Positions 49,263-62,506 of a stretch of 64,000 bases of DNA are shown here, piece by piece (the first letter of the stretch is position 1; the number at the start of each line of letters is the position of its first letter). The translations under genes were made by a program, and so were the position numbers. Below the pieces are notes generated by a model, which worked only from the letters and a program-made list of their open reading frames with translations, did no database searches and had not been told where the DNA came from. The DNA comes from Cryptomeria japonica (taxonomy: Eukaryota; Streptophyta; Pinopsida; Cupressales; Cupressaceae): positions 39,066,911 to 39,130,910 of the forward strand of contig NC_081412.1 of the NCBI RefSeq assembly GCF_030272615.1. Direction: 5' to 3'.

Positions 49263-50836
49263 TTTATTGTTTGAACACTTCATTTTTTTGATAGAAAGGT
49301 GTTGGGAAGGATCAAATAATCCTTTGTTTATGTTTTGTTTTGTAATAAGGTCCTAATTGTCCATTTTGTAAGGCCTAGTGTCTTAGGGTGCATTATAAAC
49401 CCTATGGTCAACTATGGTCAAAGGGACTTAGGATGAGTAGAATTAAGGAGTCAAGGTTGTTTTGGTCTATTTACATCCATTTCAATGTGTTTAGGTCCCT
49501 AGGTTGATAATAAAATTAATTTGAATGGCAAAATGCAAAAATTGTCAAAAATTGACGAAGTTGTCAATTTGTAAAGCAACTTTTCAAAAAGTTGTTGTAA
49601 TTGGTTGCCCAATGTTCATAAAAATCTAAAATCAGTTTGAAAATATTGGGAAAACTATAAAATGCCTCAAAAAACTCGTGTGGGGGTTGTTGTGGGTGGA
49701 ATTTGTAAACTTGATATTTGAAATCAATAAAAAACTGTATTTTTCCAGAAAATTTGTTGTTCTTTCGGTTGGTACGGAATTTCACGACCTCCAAACTAAA
49801 AAATTATTTCATGGGGAGTTACAGGGGTGAAATATCTTTCTTTTGAATCCAACCAGAGGTCTAGAGGTGGAGTATTGAGGGAGAAAAGTTGTAATAGATC
49901 CAAACAACCCGTGAAAGTGCCCTTTCTTAGGGTTTCAACTTCAATTTCCCATTTCTTCCAAATTCACCATGGGAAAATTCTAAAACTTGGTGAAATGGAG
50001 GATTTGGAAGTGTATTTTAATATCCAAAAGGTTTCAAACCGAAAGGATGCAATTTGGGTGATATTTTGTTAAATTTGGCCAGGCATCTCTATGTGACTGG
50101 TTGTGGGAATTGAATAAAATTCATGAACAGTCCCCATAACTTTAGTGTTAATACAAAATAGAAGCTATAACTTGGTATTTGGTGATGATTTGGATACCCC
50201 AAGGTTCTCCAATAGTTAATTTGGTGGAGTTGCAGGTTTGGAGGGTAGTTCCTTTGTTAAGTGCTTAAATTAGCCCTTATTAGCCTAGATGAGGGTTTAA
50301 TAGAAATGGTACTTGCAAGAGGTTCTAGAAATTTTTATTTGGTAGAAAGTGCTGCCCCAGGTTGGTGTTCAATAAAATCAAACAATATTGGCCTGTCCTT
50401 TGGAGTTTTTGGGTGGGAAGCCAAAAAGTGAGTTTTGAAGGCTAATAGGTCTAAGGAGCCAATTTGCACTTTGTGACTTTTGGGACTTGAACAACCAAAT
50501 CAGAGGGTTGTTTGCCATCATTTTAGTTTTTAGGAACCTATCAAACCTGTCTTGAGTTTTTGTTGGCCTATAAAACCATTTGGAGGGGTTGTGAGCAATT
50601 TGAGCCATTTTGAGCACTTTTGCCTGTGGGGTTTGAAACCAAATATTGATAACCATGCACACTTTCCCATTGTGGGGTTATGGGGATGGAAATAGGTGAT
50701 ATGGGATGTTTAATTGATACTCTTAAAGGTGTGAGGCTTGGTTGGAGTGAATCCTTAAAAGGAGGGTTTGTTGTTTGGTTGAGCAAGTGAGTAACTTGGA
50801 GCATTTTCAAGTTGTTTGAACCATACCTCTGCATCA
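49263..50836 (+). other. Gypsy 3' tail or unassigned sequence
   Basis: No gene. T/G-rich wording (AAAAATTGTCAAAAATTGAC, AAAAGTTGTTG, CCACCAAATTAACT-type) is like the 3' LTR region of chromoviruses, but no paired LTR was found. It ends exactly at the start of copy B. Confidence 0.35.
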
Positions 50837-50838
50837 AT

Positions 50839-53508
50839 AGGGGTTGTGCATGTGCCATGAGAGTTTTTTAACTAATTTTTTCTTAACAAAAATGCTATCT
50901 TTGCAATGAAGACTTGGACCAATATTAATGGTAGAAAAAGTTTTCTCTTCACATTTTGTAACAATTGGGAGTCCTAGATGCTTAAAAAGACACTTCAAAA
51001 ATTCTTATAAGACACACACATAATTAATTAGTGTTTGAGTAGGGAAAGTGTTTAAGCTTAATGTTGTCCATCATGACAAGCAAGCCTTGATTGTGAAATT
51101 TGATGTTTCAACATCACTTTGACATTGATATTGGTCATTTGAGCTCTAGTCATCTACTTGCACCTTACATTCATTAGTTGGTATATGGCTTTTCTTCTTT
51201 GTAGAAGTCTACTCAAATTTGTTCATGTTTAGTTGGAAACTAACACCAAAGTTGATAACATAATAGAGTGTTCTACTCTTTCTTTTGTCATTTGGTGTCA
51301 CAAAAATACATTTTACTATTCATCACAAACAAACAAAATTTAACGATGATGTAAAATAATAATTTGTGAGATTTTAAATGCAGATTGCATTTATGATTTA
51401 TAATTAAAAAAAAAAATCATTCCTATCATATTTGGTTGGTTTTCAATTTAATGTTTAATATACCTTTGCAATTTTTATCAGATTGGCCATTATCCATAAA
51501 ACACAATTTTGAGAATAACATAAATTATTTTTTATTTCTTTTTAAACATAAATCTTTTAAGACCAACATCTATTGTTTTCATATTGTTTTAATAATTTTT
51601 TTATTTTTTATTTTTCAATTGACAGTAATTGTAGTTTAAAGAAATTAGTAAGACACAACGTTTGCATATACACCCAAATTATTTTTTCTTAATTAAAATA
51701 ACAATATCAATACAAAGTGCAAGGTTAATGGGATTTTTGGACATCGTTTACTATTTTTGAAAGTCTTGAATGTATGAGGTTATTTTGGGTAACAAATGTA
51801 TGTTTATTAAAAATAAAAAATGATATTTAAATAAAATATAATTATTTTATGTTTCTATGAAGTTGAAACCGAGGGCTATTTATTCATAAATATTTTTACA
51901 TTTTGTAATATTATTTGACCTAAAATATAATTGAAGTGAAAAAATAAAAAGAGTAAAAGTGATGCATGACACTTGGACATAAAATGGTGTCACATAGGGT
52001 GTTTAAGGGACACACACATACACTTCGAGAATATCATTGACAATTTAAACTTATTTTATTTTTTTGTGGGCCAAATTAAACAACTTATTTGCATATTTGT
52101 GATAATAGTGTTTGCATACCCTCATCAGACATTTGTCACCATTTTATTCTTTTCCCCCTTGTGTTTTCTATGTCATGTTTTTCAATATGTTTTTCTTGCA
52201 TATATTATCCCCTAGCCATGTCACGTTTCCTTTCCTCTATTGCTCTAAAATCCTTGAAATCATGTTTCCTAAGTAGAATTTTACATTTAATATAAGCTCC
52301 ACCCATGTCCTAGCTTTCCCCTTTATATTTCCTAAGTTTTTGAACCTTTTCCCCCTTGTTTATCCCTTAATCTTCCATCCCTAGATTAATTTTTCATTTG
52401 AACCCTACCTTTTCTCCTCCCAAAGCATGCCAACATAAACAAATTTTCCACCAAAAAAATCACTTATAAATGGCCACCTTGCATCTCAACATTCTCTAAA
52501 AATTGAAACCAAACCCAGTTGGAGGTCATCACCTATAGTTGGACATTCATAGAGTTGGGCTTGACCTTTTATCATCCTAACAAATCCTTTGAATAAGATA
52601 TCATTTAATGCCACACTTTCCCATTACCAACATGCACCTTTTCAAACGTTTCTATAAAATCTATAAATAGGCCCAACCTTTGCCTCAATTAACATAGGAA
52701 AATGTTTTTTGGCATAGGATGTCAAGGTTTTCTACTTTTAGAATGAGTGCAAGAGTTCTAAAGTATTTCAAAAATTTCTTGAGTGTGTTAGCTTCAAGAT
52801 CCAACCATTGAATTTTTTTATCACATTTAAATGATTGGTTCAGTTCAATTCTTTATAGCTAGGTCCCAATTTTCCAAGGTTTTAAAGTATGGTTTTCTTT
52901 TCTTTGATGGGGTTTACATGCAAATGATATTATTTTTCTAAGGTATTGTAGGTATTCTTTTTTCATTCATCCCACTGCCCTTCCAAGCCATCACCTTCCA
53001 TTTCATCCCATATGAAGACAATCTCCATCCAAAACTCTTGCCCCTAAGCTAGTTTGTATCCATCCTAGAGTACTGAGCCTGAAAACTAATGCTAGGTTTT
53101 GTCTTCTTCTATCCACCTTCAACATTAACTCCATCTATACACATCCTTTGTGATACATCTTGATCCTCAATTCATCGATAGTTTTACTTGGGCTAGGTCC
53201 AAAATTGATCGTAGAGGTTTCAAATTGCAAAATTAAATTTGGGCTCTAATTAATTCCCTCAAAATGCATTTTATAAATCAATTAGAGTTTGAAAAATGCT
53301 AACTTGTGCACTAACGTGTTGTATTTAATGAAAAATCATAATTTATATTAAACCATCAAAGTTTCATAGAGAAAATCGGAACATTATCATAGAATATCAA
53401 TTTATATTCCCATCGTAAGCATCACCATATATTTGTTTTCTATCTTGAATGATTTGTGCCACAAATGTAATATTTTCTTGCCTATCGGCGGTACAGGTAG
53501 ATTGAACA
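50839..53508. other. Duplicated spacer upstream of PPR pseudogene B
   Basis: Matches 26,400-29,017 with small length differences. It has about 70 extra bases near 52,130-52,210 (CATTTGTCACCATTTTATTC onward). No gene. Confidence 0.6.
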
Positions 53509-56074
53509 ACAATGCACATTTCCAGTGCTTCAAATATATACAACCCCGCTGTAGACCTGCATTTCAAGGAAAACCCTTTCAGAGGGTAAGTAAATTCATT
53601 CCCACATCACAACCATGAAGTTTTCATTTACTAATTGCACAGTTTTCCAAAATAAGCTTCATCAATATGTACGTTGAGTACGGTACTTAAGTGTTTGATG
53701 AATGACAGAACAAGATATCATTTCATGGAATATTTTAAGTATAGCTCACAGAAGATATCGGTATCCTCATGAGGCATTGACACTGTTTCATCAAATGCAA
53801 CGAATAGGTGTCCAACCTGACCAGTTCAGCTTTGCCATACTCTCAGCCTTCGCCAAAATAAGAGCTTTGGCACAGGGTATGAACATATATCAAAGCATAA
53901 TGGAAAGGGAATTTTTCTCAGGTGTTGTGATTGCAAATGCCCTGGTAGACATGTATGCGAAATGTGGAATTGTACACAGAGCACGTGAATCGATATACAA
54001 AATGGCTTAAAGAGATGTAGTCTCATGAAATTCAATGATTGCAGGATAGCGCAAAGTGGAATTGCTAAAAATGCCCTGGAAAGTTTAAATAAAATGCAAT
54101 TGACGGGTATGAATCCAGACTCTACGACCTTTGCAAGCATCCTCCCAGCCTCTGGGCAAATGGGAGATTGAGAACAGGGTATGGATGCCCATCAAAGCAT
54201 AATCCAGATGCTGTAGTCATAAGTGCGCTTGTAGACATGTATGCAAAATGTGGAAGATAAGTTACGTGAGTTATTTGACAAAATGACTCGAGGAGATTTG
54301 GTTTCATGGAATGCAATAATTGCAGGATATGTTCAAAATGGACATGTTGAGAACGCCTTGGAAACTTTCAAGAAAATACAACTTGCAGATGTAAAGCCAG
54401 ATTCAACCACCTTTGACAGTATCCTCTCCGTTTGTGTGAAAATGAGAGCTTTAGAAAAGGGTATGAATATCCATTACAGCATAATTGAAAGAAGACTTTT
54501 GTCAGATGTCGTAGTTACAAGTGCCCTGGTAGACAACAGACATGTATGCAAAATGTGGATGTATGCACAAGGCATGCGCACTGTTTGAAAAAATGTCTCC
54601 AAGGGATGTGGTCTCGTGGAATGCAATGATTGCAGGATATACCCAAAATGGGCTTTTTGAAAAGGAACTAGAAACTTTTAAACAAATAGAATTGGCTAGT
54701 GTAAAAATAAACCCGACAACATTTGCCAACATTCTCCCAGCCTTCGTCAAAATGGGAGTTTTAAAACAAGGCAAGGTTATCCATCAATGCATAATGGAAA
54801 AGGGTATTTTGTCAGATGACATTGCAAATGCCCTGGTAAATATGTATTCAAAATGTGTAAGCATGCACAAGGCACATTACCGTTTGATTATATACCCCAA
54901 AGAAATGTCGTCTCATGGACTGCCATAATTGCAGGATATGCACAAAATGGTCATCTTGATGAAGCCTAAGCTTTTCAAATAAATGCCTCAAAGAAATGTG
55001 GTCTCATTGAATGCGATGATTGCACAAAATGGATTTGTTGACGAAGCCTTCGAAATTTTTAAGCAAACGCAATTAGAAGGTGTAAAACCAGTCTCCACAT
55101 CCTTTGCCAGCATTCTCTCAGCCTGTGCCAAAATGGGAGAGTTAGAACGGGGCATGGAAATCCATCACAGCATAGTTAAAAGTGGACTTTTATTCAATGT
55201 AGTTGAAAGCGCTTTGGTAGACATGTATGCAAAATGTAAAAGCATATATGATGCAAGTGAAGTATTTGATGAAATGCAACAAAGAGATGATGTCTCATGG
55301 AACGCAATGATTGCAGGATATGCACAAATTGGATTTGTTGAAAAGGCCTTGGAAACTTCGAAGCAAATTCAGTCGGCAGGTGTAAAGCCAGATTCCAGCA
55401 CCTTTGTCATCATCATCCAGATATGTGCCACAATGGGAGCTTTAGAACATGGTATAAACATCCATCAAAGGATAGTCAAAAGCAATTTTTTCTCAGATGT
55501 AGTTGCAAGTGCCTTGGTAGATATGGACGCGAAGTGTGGAAGCATGCACTAGGCACGTGAACTATTTGACAAGATGCCTCAAAGAGATGTGGTTACATGG
55601 ACTGCAATGACTACAGGATATGCACAAAATTGGTTTGTTGAAAAGGCCTGGGGAATTTTTAGGCAAATGCAATTGGCAAGTGTTAATCCAGACCACACCA
55701 CCTTTGCCAGCATTCTCCCAGACTGTGCTAAAATGGGGAGTTTGGAACAGGGCATCGGTGTCATTCAAAGTTTAATCGAAAGTGGTTTTTCATCAGATGT
55801 AGTTGCAAGTGCCCTGGTAGACATGTATGCAAAATGTGGAAGTATGCTTAGAGTACGTGAATTGTTTGACAAAATGCCTGAAAGAAATGAGATCTCATGG
55901 AATGCTACGATTGCAGGATATGTACATAATAGATTTTTCAATGATGATCTCGAACTCTTTGAACTAATGAAGCACTCTAAGACCAAGTCTGACCGTGTAC
56001 GCTTCATTTGTGTTTTATTAGCATACAGCCATGCAGGTTTAGTAGACAAGGGCTGCAAATGCTTCAATTGTTGA
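53509..56074 (+). pseudogene. PPR (PLS-class) pseudogene B, DYW end missing
   Basis: Twin of 29,018-31,624 with the same main lesions (TGGCTTAAAGAGATG near 54,003, GGAGATTGAGAACAGG near 54,164, ATGCACTAGGCACG near 55,544) and the same 3' truncation after GCKCFN. It has private small deletions, for example near 54,045 and 55,020. Modules read as in copy A. Long unbroken stretches (54,983-55,552; 55,574-56,074) look coding but have no start, no deaminase domain and no upstream continuity. Confidence 0.88.
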
Positions 56075-56370
56075 AGTGACTAAAACTATTAAACTATAAA
56101 TTTAATTATTATTTTATTTACTTTTTACATCTAATTAAAAAGAAAAATCATATTAGACTAAACTTTTGTTTTAATAAATTTGATGTAAAAAAATCAGAAA
56201 TAGAAGAAAGGACCGTTGCTCTTTAAAGAAAAAAACCTTTTATTAGATTAATATTAATTTTAAAAGATCTTATATCATGCATACCATTTTCGTTAAATAA
56301 CCTACACAGTAGTCAAATAAAGAATAAACGACACAAATTTAACGTTCGGGAAATCTCGATACTTACTCGC

Positions 56371-58548
56371 TTATCTCGCCTCCACATCAATTATTTCGTG
56401 TCCGATATCCCTTTCTATTTCTCGTACATCCACCTTTGTAACTTCTGCTAACTTATTTTCCACATCCTCTATAGTCGCTGAACGCCAGTTTTCCTTTATT
56501 GCCCTGAACTTTTCTTGTATTGCAAGTGCTTTTATTAAATTCTCTTCTTTGAATTCTTCTGCCCATTTCTTACAATATTGAGGTAAAACTTCTTGTAGTT
56601 CTAAAACACCACATGCTATTATATCTCCCAAGCAGCTCACTGGTACTGCTCCATCGACAAATTCCCTCTCGGTGCTGTGATGTTTCTTAAAAATGGCCTC
56701 GTGCACACAGTCCTGGCTAGCTGATTCTAGATCTTTTGTACCTTCGTTATGTTCATCAAGAAATGATTTGGGCGTCCAATATCGACAGAACTTGTCACTG
56801 AGGAGGAAGTGCGAATCTCCAGCCTTCGGAAACGCCTTCACAACTTTAGCAACCTCCTCAAATTTCAACGGTGGACGAGGATAGGAGTTTCTTTCAACCA
56901 GTGCTTCTATCTTTTGCACTATGATGTCTGCTTCTAAACTCATTTGGTAGGCTCGGCTGCTGCCTGAACTAAACAAATTAATGGGTGTCATTGTAATGTT
57001 ATCAGGGAAGTCTAGAAATTCCAGTAGATCTTTTGCCTGCTTGTAAGCTTGCACAGCATCCTTCACAATCTCATTCGAATCCCCGCAAAGTTCTGCAAGT
57101 ACATAAATTGCAGCGACTGCTGCCATCTTCCATACCCCTATGTAAGAATATATGTCTCCAGTTGGAGAAAGCCGCTCTCGAATCTCTTGACGACTTTTCT
57201 CGACACTGTTCTTAATTACCTCTACTATTTTCTTAGAATTTTCCCCCTTCTGAGAAGAATCTTCCATCACAGACTTTGTTTGATCTACTGATGACTGGGT
57301 CACATACAAAATTTCTTTGGCTTCTGTGTTGAGATCCACTTCTGCATCCGACACCAAATCTTTTATCCAGTTGATACATTCGGGGGTGATGAAAATCCGA
57401 GCCAACAATTTTGACAACCACCGACAGAAAAAGTTGAAGAGCACGAGCAAATAGATCACTAGAAAGAAGAGACCTGTAGGAAGCATAGTCATAAGAAAGA
57501 TCAAGAGTAATAATACCCTCAGCGCTTTCCACACATAGGTTAGTATACGTTTGCAGTGAGAGACATAATCAAGTGGGTTCAGATTCCAGGCTCTTCCGAC
57601 CAAAAGGTATACCAACCGGAAGAAGCGATTTCCACATGCCATAGTATAAGAAGAGTAATTGAAAAGCTCGCCACGTGATGCATAAAGCAAAAGAAATACA
57701 GCCCATCTCCAGATGACAATAGCCCATCCTGTGAGGATGAAAACGCACTGAAAGCACAATGTCCACCTCACACTATTATTAATATGATGTAAAAGAGATT
57801 GCCGAGATATTGCTTTGGCCACCACCACTGCAACACATATCGTCACAACCATTAACACAGCTGGACTGAAGGCCGAGCTAACCAACCAAAATTCTTGCTG
57901 ACAACCACGAACTATAGCCTCTGTCTTGAATACATCAAACTTCTTTGTAACAAGCATTTTACTTTTTAATTTTCCTTTAAGGATTTTACTTTGTACAGTT
58001 CCTTCAACCATCTTACCAATCTTGTGATTTAGACGGTCACGAGTGAACTTACAATTTATAATTGCCAAACCTATGTAAAGCACAAGGGAAATGGCTGCCA
58101 CCAGCAGAAGCACACTAGATGAAATAAACATCGTCCTCCCTGCATTTCTGAATGCGGGGTCATTGACATTTTCAAGCAGATAAATCTCGGTGGCCATATG
58201 CAAACATAAACTTACCGCTAAAGCTGCAATATTTGACCACCTTCCCCCAGAGCTGTGAAAGGCCACGCCCGGCAGCACACATGCCAAAAATGTGCAGAGA
58301 ACAAGTCGAGCACTATCGATAGACAGTTGATTGTTCACCAGTGTTTTTAACTCTTCTTTTGATTTGCGATTGACATTTTGGGCATCGAAATGCCCAAGAA
58401 ATTGAACGGACAAGGCAGTGAGAGTGAGACCACTGCCCTGAATCCATTTATCCCTTCTTTTACATGCCCTTACAATGTCCCACGCAACAAATACTGAAAG
58501 TACAGATATGGCAAGTAACGTCTTCCCCACTTGGACACTGGATTCCAT
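56371..58548 (-). CDS. Multi-pass membrane protein of unknown family, paralog B
   Basis: An intact single-exon frame of 725 codons, same length as paralog A with no indels; I counted 33 amino-acid differences (about 95.4% identity). The hydrophobic layout is the same: about eight spans in residues 8-376, then a hydrophilic helical C-terminal half. Differences are scattered; several are radical (C103W, two adjacent changes at 209-210, W376R, G to R and L to R near the C-terminus). Both copies keep the frame open across 2.2 kb, which argues for some selection or recent origin. The start at MESSVQ matches paralog A. The upstream region is shared for about 300 bases. Function unknown. Confidence 0.85.
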   Translation of the reverse strand: MESSVQVGKTLLAISVLSVFVAWDIVRACKRRDKWIQGSGLTLTALSVQFLGHFDAQNVNRKSKEELKTLVNNQLSIDSARLVLCTFLACVLPGVAFHSSGGRWSNIAALAVSLCLHMATEIYLLENVNDPAFRNAGRTMFISSSVLLLVAAISLVLYIGLAIINCKFTRDRLNHKIGKMVEGTVQSKILKGKLKSKMLVTKKFDVFKTEAIVRGCQQEFWLVSSAFSPAVLMVVTICVAVVVAKAISRQSLLHHINNSVRWTLCFQCVFILTGWAIVIWRWAVFLLLYASRGELFNYSSYTMACGNRFFRLVYLLVGRAWNLNPLDYVSHCKRILTYVWKALRVLLLLIFLMTMLPTGLFFLVIYLLVLFNFFCRWLSKLLARIFITPECINWIKDLVSDAEVDLNTEAKEILYVTQSSVDQTKSVMEDSSQKGENSKKIVEVIKNSVEKSRQEIRERLSPTGDIYSYIGVWKMAAVAAIYVLAELCGDSNEIVKDAVQAYKQAKDLLEFLDFPDNITMTPINLFSSGSSRAYQMSLEADIIVQKIEALVERNSYPRPPLKFEEVAKVVKAFPKAGDSHFLLSDKFCRYWTPKSFLDEHNEGTKDLESASQDCVHEAIFKKHHSTEREFVDGAVPVSCLGDIIACGVLELQEVLPQYCKKWAEEFKEENLIKALAIQEKFRAIKENWRSATIEDVENKLAEVTKVDVREIERDIGHEIIDVEAR

Positions 58549-58799
58549 TTTGCTTCGTAGCCCTCACAAGCAACAACAGTTATTTGATCTCTACACCCCA
58601 CTTAAAACATGTTCAGTCTCTCTCTGTAAACACCCGCGAAGGTCCTGCTTCGTGGATTAGATCGATTAAAATATGACTCATCTATTGAATGGAATAGACT
58701 CTTTATTATTAATAATTAATATTGTTTTCCTCAAAATTTATTTAAAATTGTTGACCTTAAATCTTTGAAAAAAAAAATCTCAAAAGGATTATTTAATGA

Positions 58800-59500
58800 G
58801 ACTATTTGTTTGCAGCTCAAGTTATAAAAGATCATTGTTTGACATTATCTATACATCACTTATCTAGATGCACCTTGATCTAGATGCACCTTGATGCACC
58901 TTGATTTAGATGCATCTTGATTAAAAAAAACAGTAGGTAGTATTCTAAAAAATTGATATTTTATGTTTCAAACAATAGTTTTTATTTGTACTATTATTGG
59001 AACAAAAAGCAGCAACAACCTTCACAACAATTAATATATGCTCAACTAGTGATGCTCTTACCCTAGATGCACCTTGATTGTTTAAAATAAAGAATAGGTA
59101 GTATTCAATTTTTAAGATTTAAGTAATTTATTAATTATGCACCTAATTCATCAATCATAAAAATAATAATTGTATTCTTATTTTAATATTTAATTTAATT
59201 TATTAATTGGGCACCTTCTTCACCAAACACAGCGATCTGATTGGTACACTTAAAAAAAATAAATAAAAAGTGTGTAAACATTTGACCGTAGTAATTAATT
59301 GCTCACGTGCTCCATTAGTCACGGCGACCTGGATTGGTACACAACCTGCTCCGCCAGTCACGCCAATCTCGATTGTTCCACATTTTTCCAGAAAAGGCAT
59401 AAAAAGAGTTAACACTGTTCACGCGTCTATGAGAATTCTGACACAACGTTCAACTACAGGCCGAGTCTCCCATTTAATGTAATTTACCGTAAGGGCGGTG
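58800..59500. other. Duplicated spacer 5' of paralog B
   Basis: Contains a single copy of the 160-bp unit (58,905-59,063), preceded by a short tandem run of CTAGATGCACCTTGAT. It shows the empty sites of the copy-A-specific elements. No gene. Confidence 0.6.
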
Positions 59501-59670
59501 ATTTAATGAAATCTTGGGCTTGTAAGGAATGCCAAAAACAAACGTGGGGCTTTCCAGAAAGATTACTTCCCTGACAGCTACAGCTTGTCCGTTGAGGTTT
59601 TGACATATTCTCAATTCGATGTGACATCGTGCTTTATGTTACACCTTATCATTGTGTTTATTGGATGTGT

Positions 59671-59800
59671 CTATTTTGGCTTCAAAATGGCAGTATGGAT
59701 TGACACACGTTTTATACCGTCGATTTTGTAATAAACGGTTGCGATTGACTAAACTGTCGCTAACACGTTGTACGAAAGGTCTGTTTTGGAGCCAGAATAG
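59671..59800. mobile_element. Short inverted-repeat element private to copy B
   Basis: The left tip CTATTTTGGCTTCAAAA and the right tip, reverse-complemented, CTATTCTGGCTCCAAAA differ at two positions. About 150 bases including this piece are absent from copy A (36,718-36,726). The target duplication was not resolved. Confidence 0.5.
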
Positions 59801-60024
59801 CTTCAGCCTGGTTTACTGAGGAGACTTGATATCCTTTCTAAGCCATCGTATATAACTAGCACCTGCAGTCATCATAAGAAAATATGCTGATAGGTGATTG
59901 ATAAGAAAATATAAACTAGCAATTGCATCTTGGTGTCCAATGGGTACGTCGAATAGATGTGGTCAATTAGAAAAAAAAATTGGTCTATATTTTTTATACA
60001 TTTGTGCAATATATGATATAAATA

Positions 60025-60275
60025 GGGAGAAAGAGAGAGATGGGGGGGGTAAGAAGATAGAGTTAAGAGATGAAAGTAGAGAGATGATAGAGGATAATTA
60101 GAGAGGTATATAAAGATGGAGCAATATGGAGAGAGATGTAGGGAGAGGTAAGAATATATAGATAGGGGAGAAAGATAGAGAGGAATATAAAGATAAAAAT
60201 AGAGATGGAGATGTAGAAGCAAAGGATGAGGGGGATGGAGAGATAAATAGAAAGATGAGAAAAAGGATAGAGGTA
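60025..60275. repeat. GA-rich imperfect repeat, copy B
   Basis: Partner of 36,930-37,190. Confidence 0.7.
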
Positions 60276-61750
60276 TTTATTTAGTGAACTCATGTTTCTC
60301 ATATTGTATGACTCCTCATAAGGAGCAACTATCTTCCTACCATGGATATGCTGGAGGAGAAATGTATTATTACAATCACACAAACCCATTGAAGAGATGA
60401 ATGGCAATAATATTCAACAAATTGCCATATTGCAAATCATAAGTGATAATAATTTTCACAAGTAAAATAATTGTCATATGGAGATCAATCATTTATCTCC
60501 AATATCAAATCATTGACATGAAAATATGATCAATGTCCAATAGATTATTGGATTGGAGGCAATTCTATAGAAGGCAATTATTTCAAACACTTCATACACC
60601 GTGATAAAATATGAGAACAATTTATTTTTTAATACTAGATAATGCATGGTTGATAAGTTTTGAAAGATAATTACTTTGAAATGAACTACATAAAGAGAAT
60701 AATAGTTAACTGAATATATGTATTGTTTTCAACATCTTGAATGAGAAATGTATACATGAAATTTATATATTAAAGAAATAAATTTTTTAAAAATTGTAGC
60801 ATTCAAGTGAAAACGAAAATCAAGTCATAGAGACATTATTCGCATAATTTTGTAGATATTGATCTTCATTTTTTAAAAATTGGAGGTCTAGAAGATAGTG
60901 ACTTGTAAATGAATCACATAAAGATAATAAGATTAAAATGTATTTGTTTATTTGACATAGGTGAAATTTATAAACTATAAAAATTTGCAAATGAGCAATA
61001 ATAAAATAGTAGAATGTATTGAAGGAAATAAAATTTTGTATCAATTGAATCTGTTAAATTTCATTAGATGCATAATTGATTATTTTTTTTACTATTTATC
61101 TAATAATTAAGATAAATAGTTTAAATGTTAATAATGCATATGCTGATGGTGAGATAAATGATTAAGTGCTGCTAAGAACTACCATTCTTAGATATTAGAG
61201 GTGAACAAGATTATAAAGGTTCAAGATACAAAGTTCGAGATCATGAAGCAAGTTCAAAATAATATCTAACAAAATTAAGGTTGCAGGTGTGAAAAGATTC
61301 AAAATTTTCAAGATAAATAACAGAATTTAATATTAGATCACATGAAAAACGTCATCTTTTTAATCACATATAAAGCTAAACGCTTTTAACCTTTTTATCA
61401 ATTTCATTATATAATTGTGTATCTCAATTTTTTTTATCTAAAATAATTATATGATGCTTATTATATTCTAATACATTATGACTTTTAACAACTATCATTT
61501 TTATATATATTAGAGGTGAACAAGATTATAAAAGTTTGAGATGCAAAGTTCAAGGTCATGGAGAAAATTCAAAATAATATCTAATAAAAAATTATTGCAA
61601 GTGTGATAATCATAACTACAATTATGAGACTAAACCAAAACAAATGTAGAATTCTCACAAAGCTTAAAAAATTCATGATAAAAAATAAAATTTAATATTA
61701 TATTGCATGACAAGTTGAAATTACATATTTTTTACCACATATAAAACTAA
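60276..61750. other. Duplicated AT-rich spacer with two tandem units, copy B
   Basis: No gene. From about 61,085 two diverged units of the 300-400-bp repeat follow each other (second one 61,378-61,745). Copy A retains only one here. Confidence 0.55.
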
Positions 61751-62506
61751 TTAGACACCTAAAATTGTCATGTCTAATTAAATAAATATTTTTATTTATT
61801 TAATTATTTTAGCCTAATTCTTCTATTAATTAAATAAATCTTTATTTATTTAATTAATTCATTTATCCTCTTCTAGTCTTATTTCTCATTTAAATAAATA
61901 CATTTATTCATTTAAATTGTCCTTTTCCTAAATTAAATAAATGCTTTCATTTATTTAATTGATCCCACTTCCTCTATTAATTAAATAAATCTTTATTTAT
62001 TTAATTAATTCATTAGCCTTTTCTACCCATGACACATGTCATTCATCTCTCAATTCCTACACTACCTACCCTCTCATTATTTTCTTATTTCTTCTACCTA
62101 CCCTCTAATCCTAGCCAACCATTTATCTTTTACACCTCTTAATCTTATCCCTCCATTTATTATGATGTCTTCTATATAAGGAAATGCTTCCTTCATTATC
62201 AATTCTCCTAAGCATTCTAGCATTCGAACTTTCATATGCGATCAAGCCTACTTGCAACCACATTTCCGTTCTTTGTTGAGCTCTTGTGCACATATAAAAT
62301 CTAAGAGCAAATATATCAAGCAAGGTCAATGGAGATTCAAACCCTAGTGGACATGTGATGGTATAATCTTTGTGATTTTGTTGATTTGCATTTGTCTTAA
62401 GTAATCTTCATATGTTATGGTGGATCTTTCTTGTTGTTAGGCTAGGGTTTTGAGGTTGAATTCATTTAGTTTTTTAATATTGTTGTTTCCATTTTTAACA
62501 TAAACA
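61751..62506 (+). mobile_element. Solo LTR, copy B
   Basis: Same LTR as 38,282-39,038, here with both ACTAA target duplications preserved (61,746-61,750 and 62,507-62,511). No internal region remains. Confidence 0.72.
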
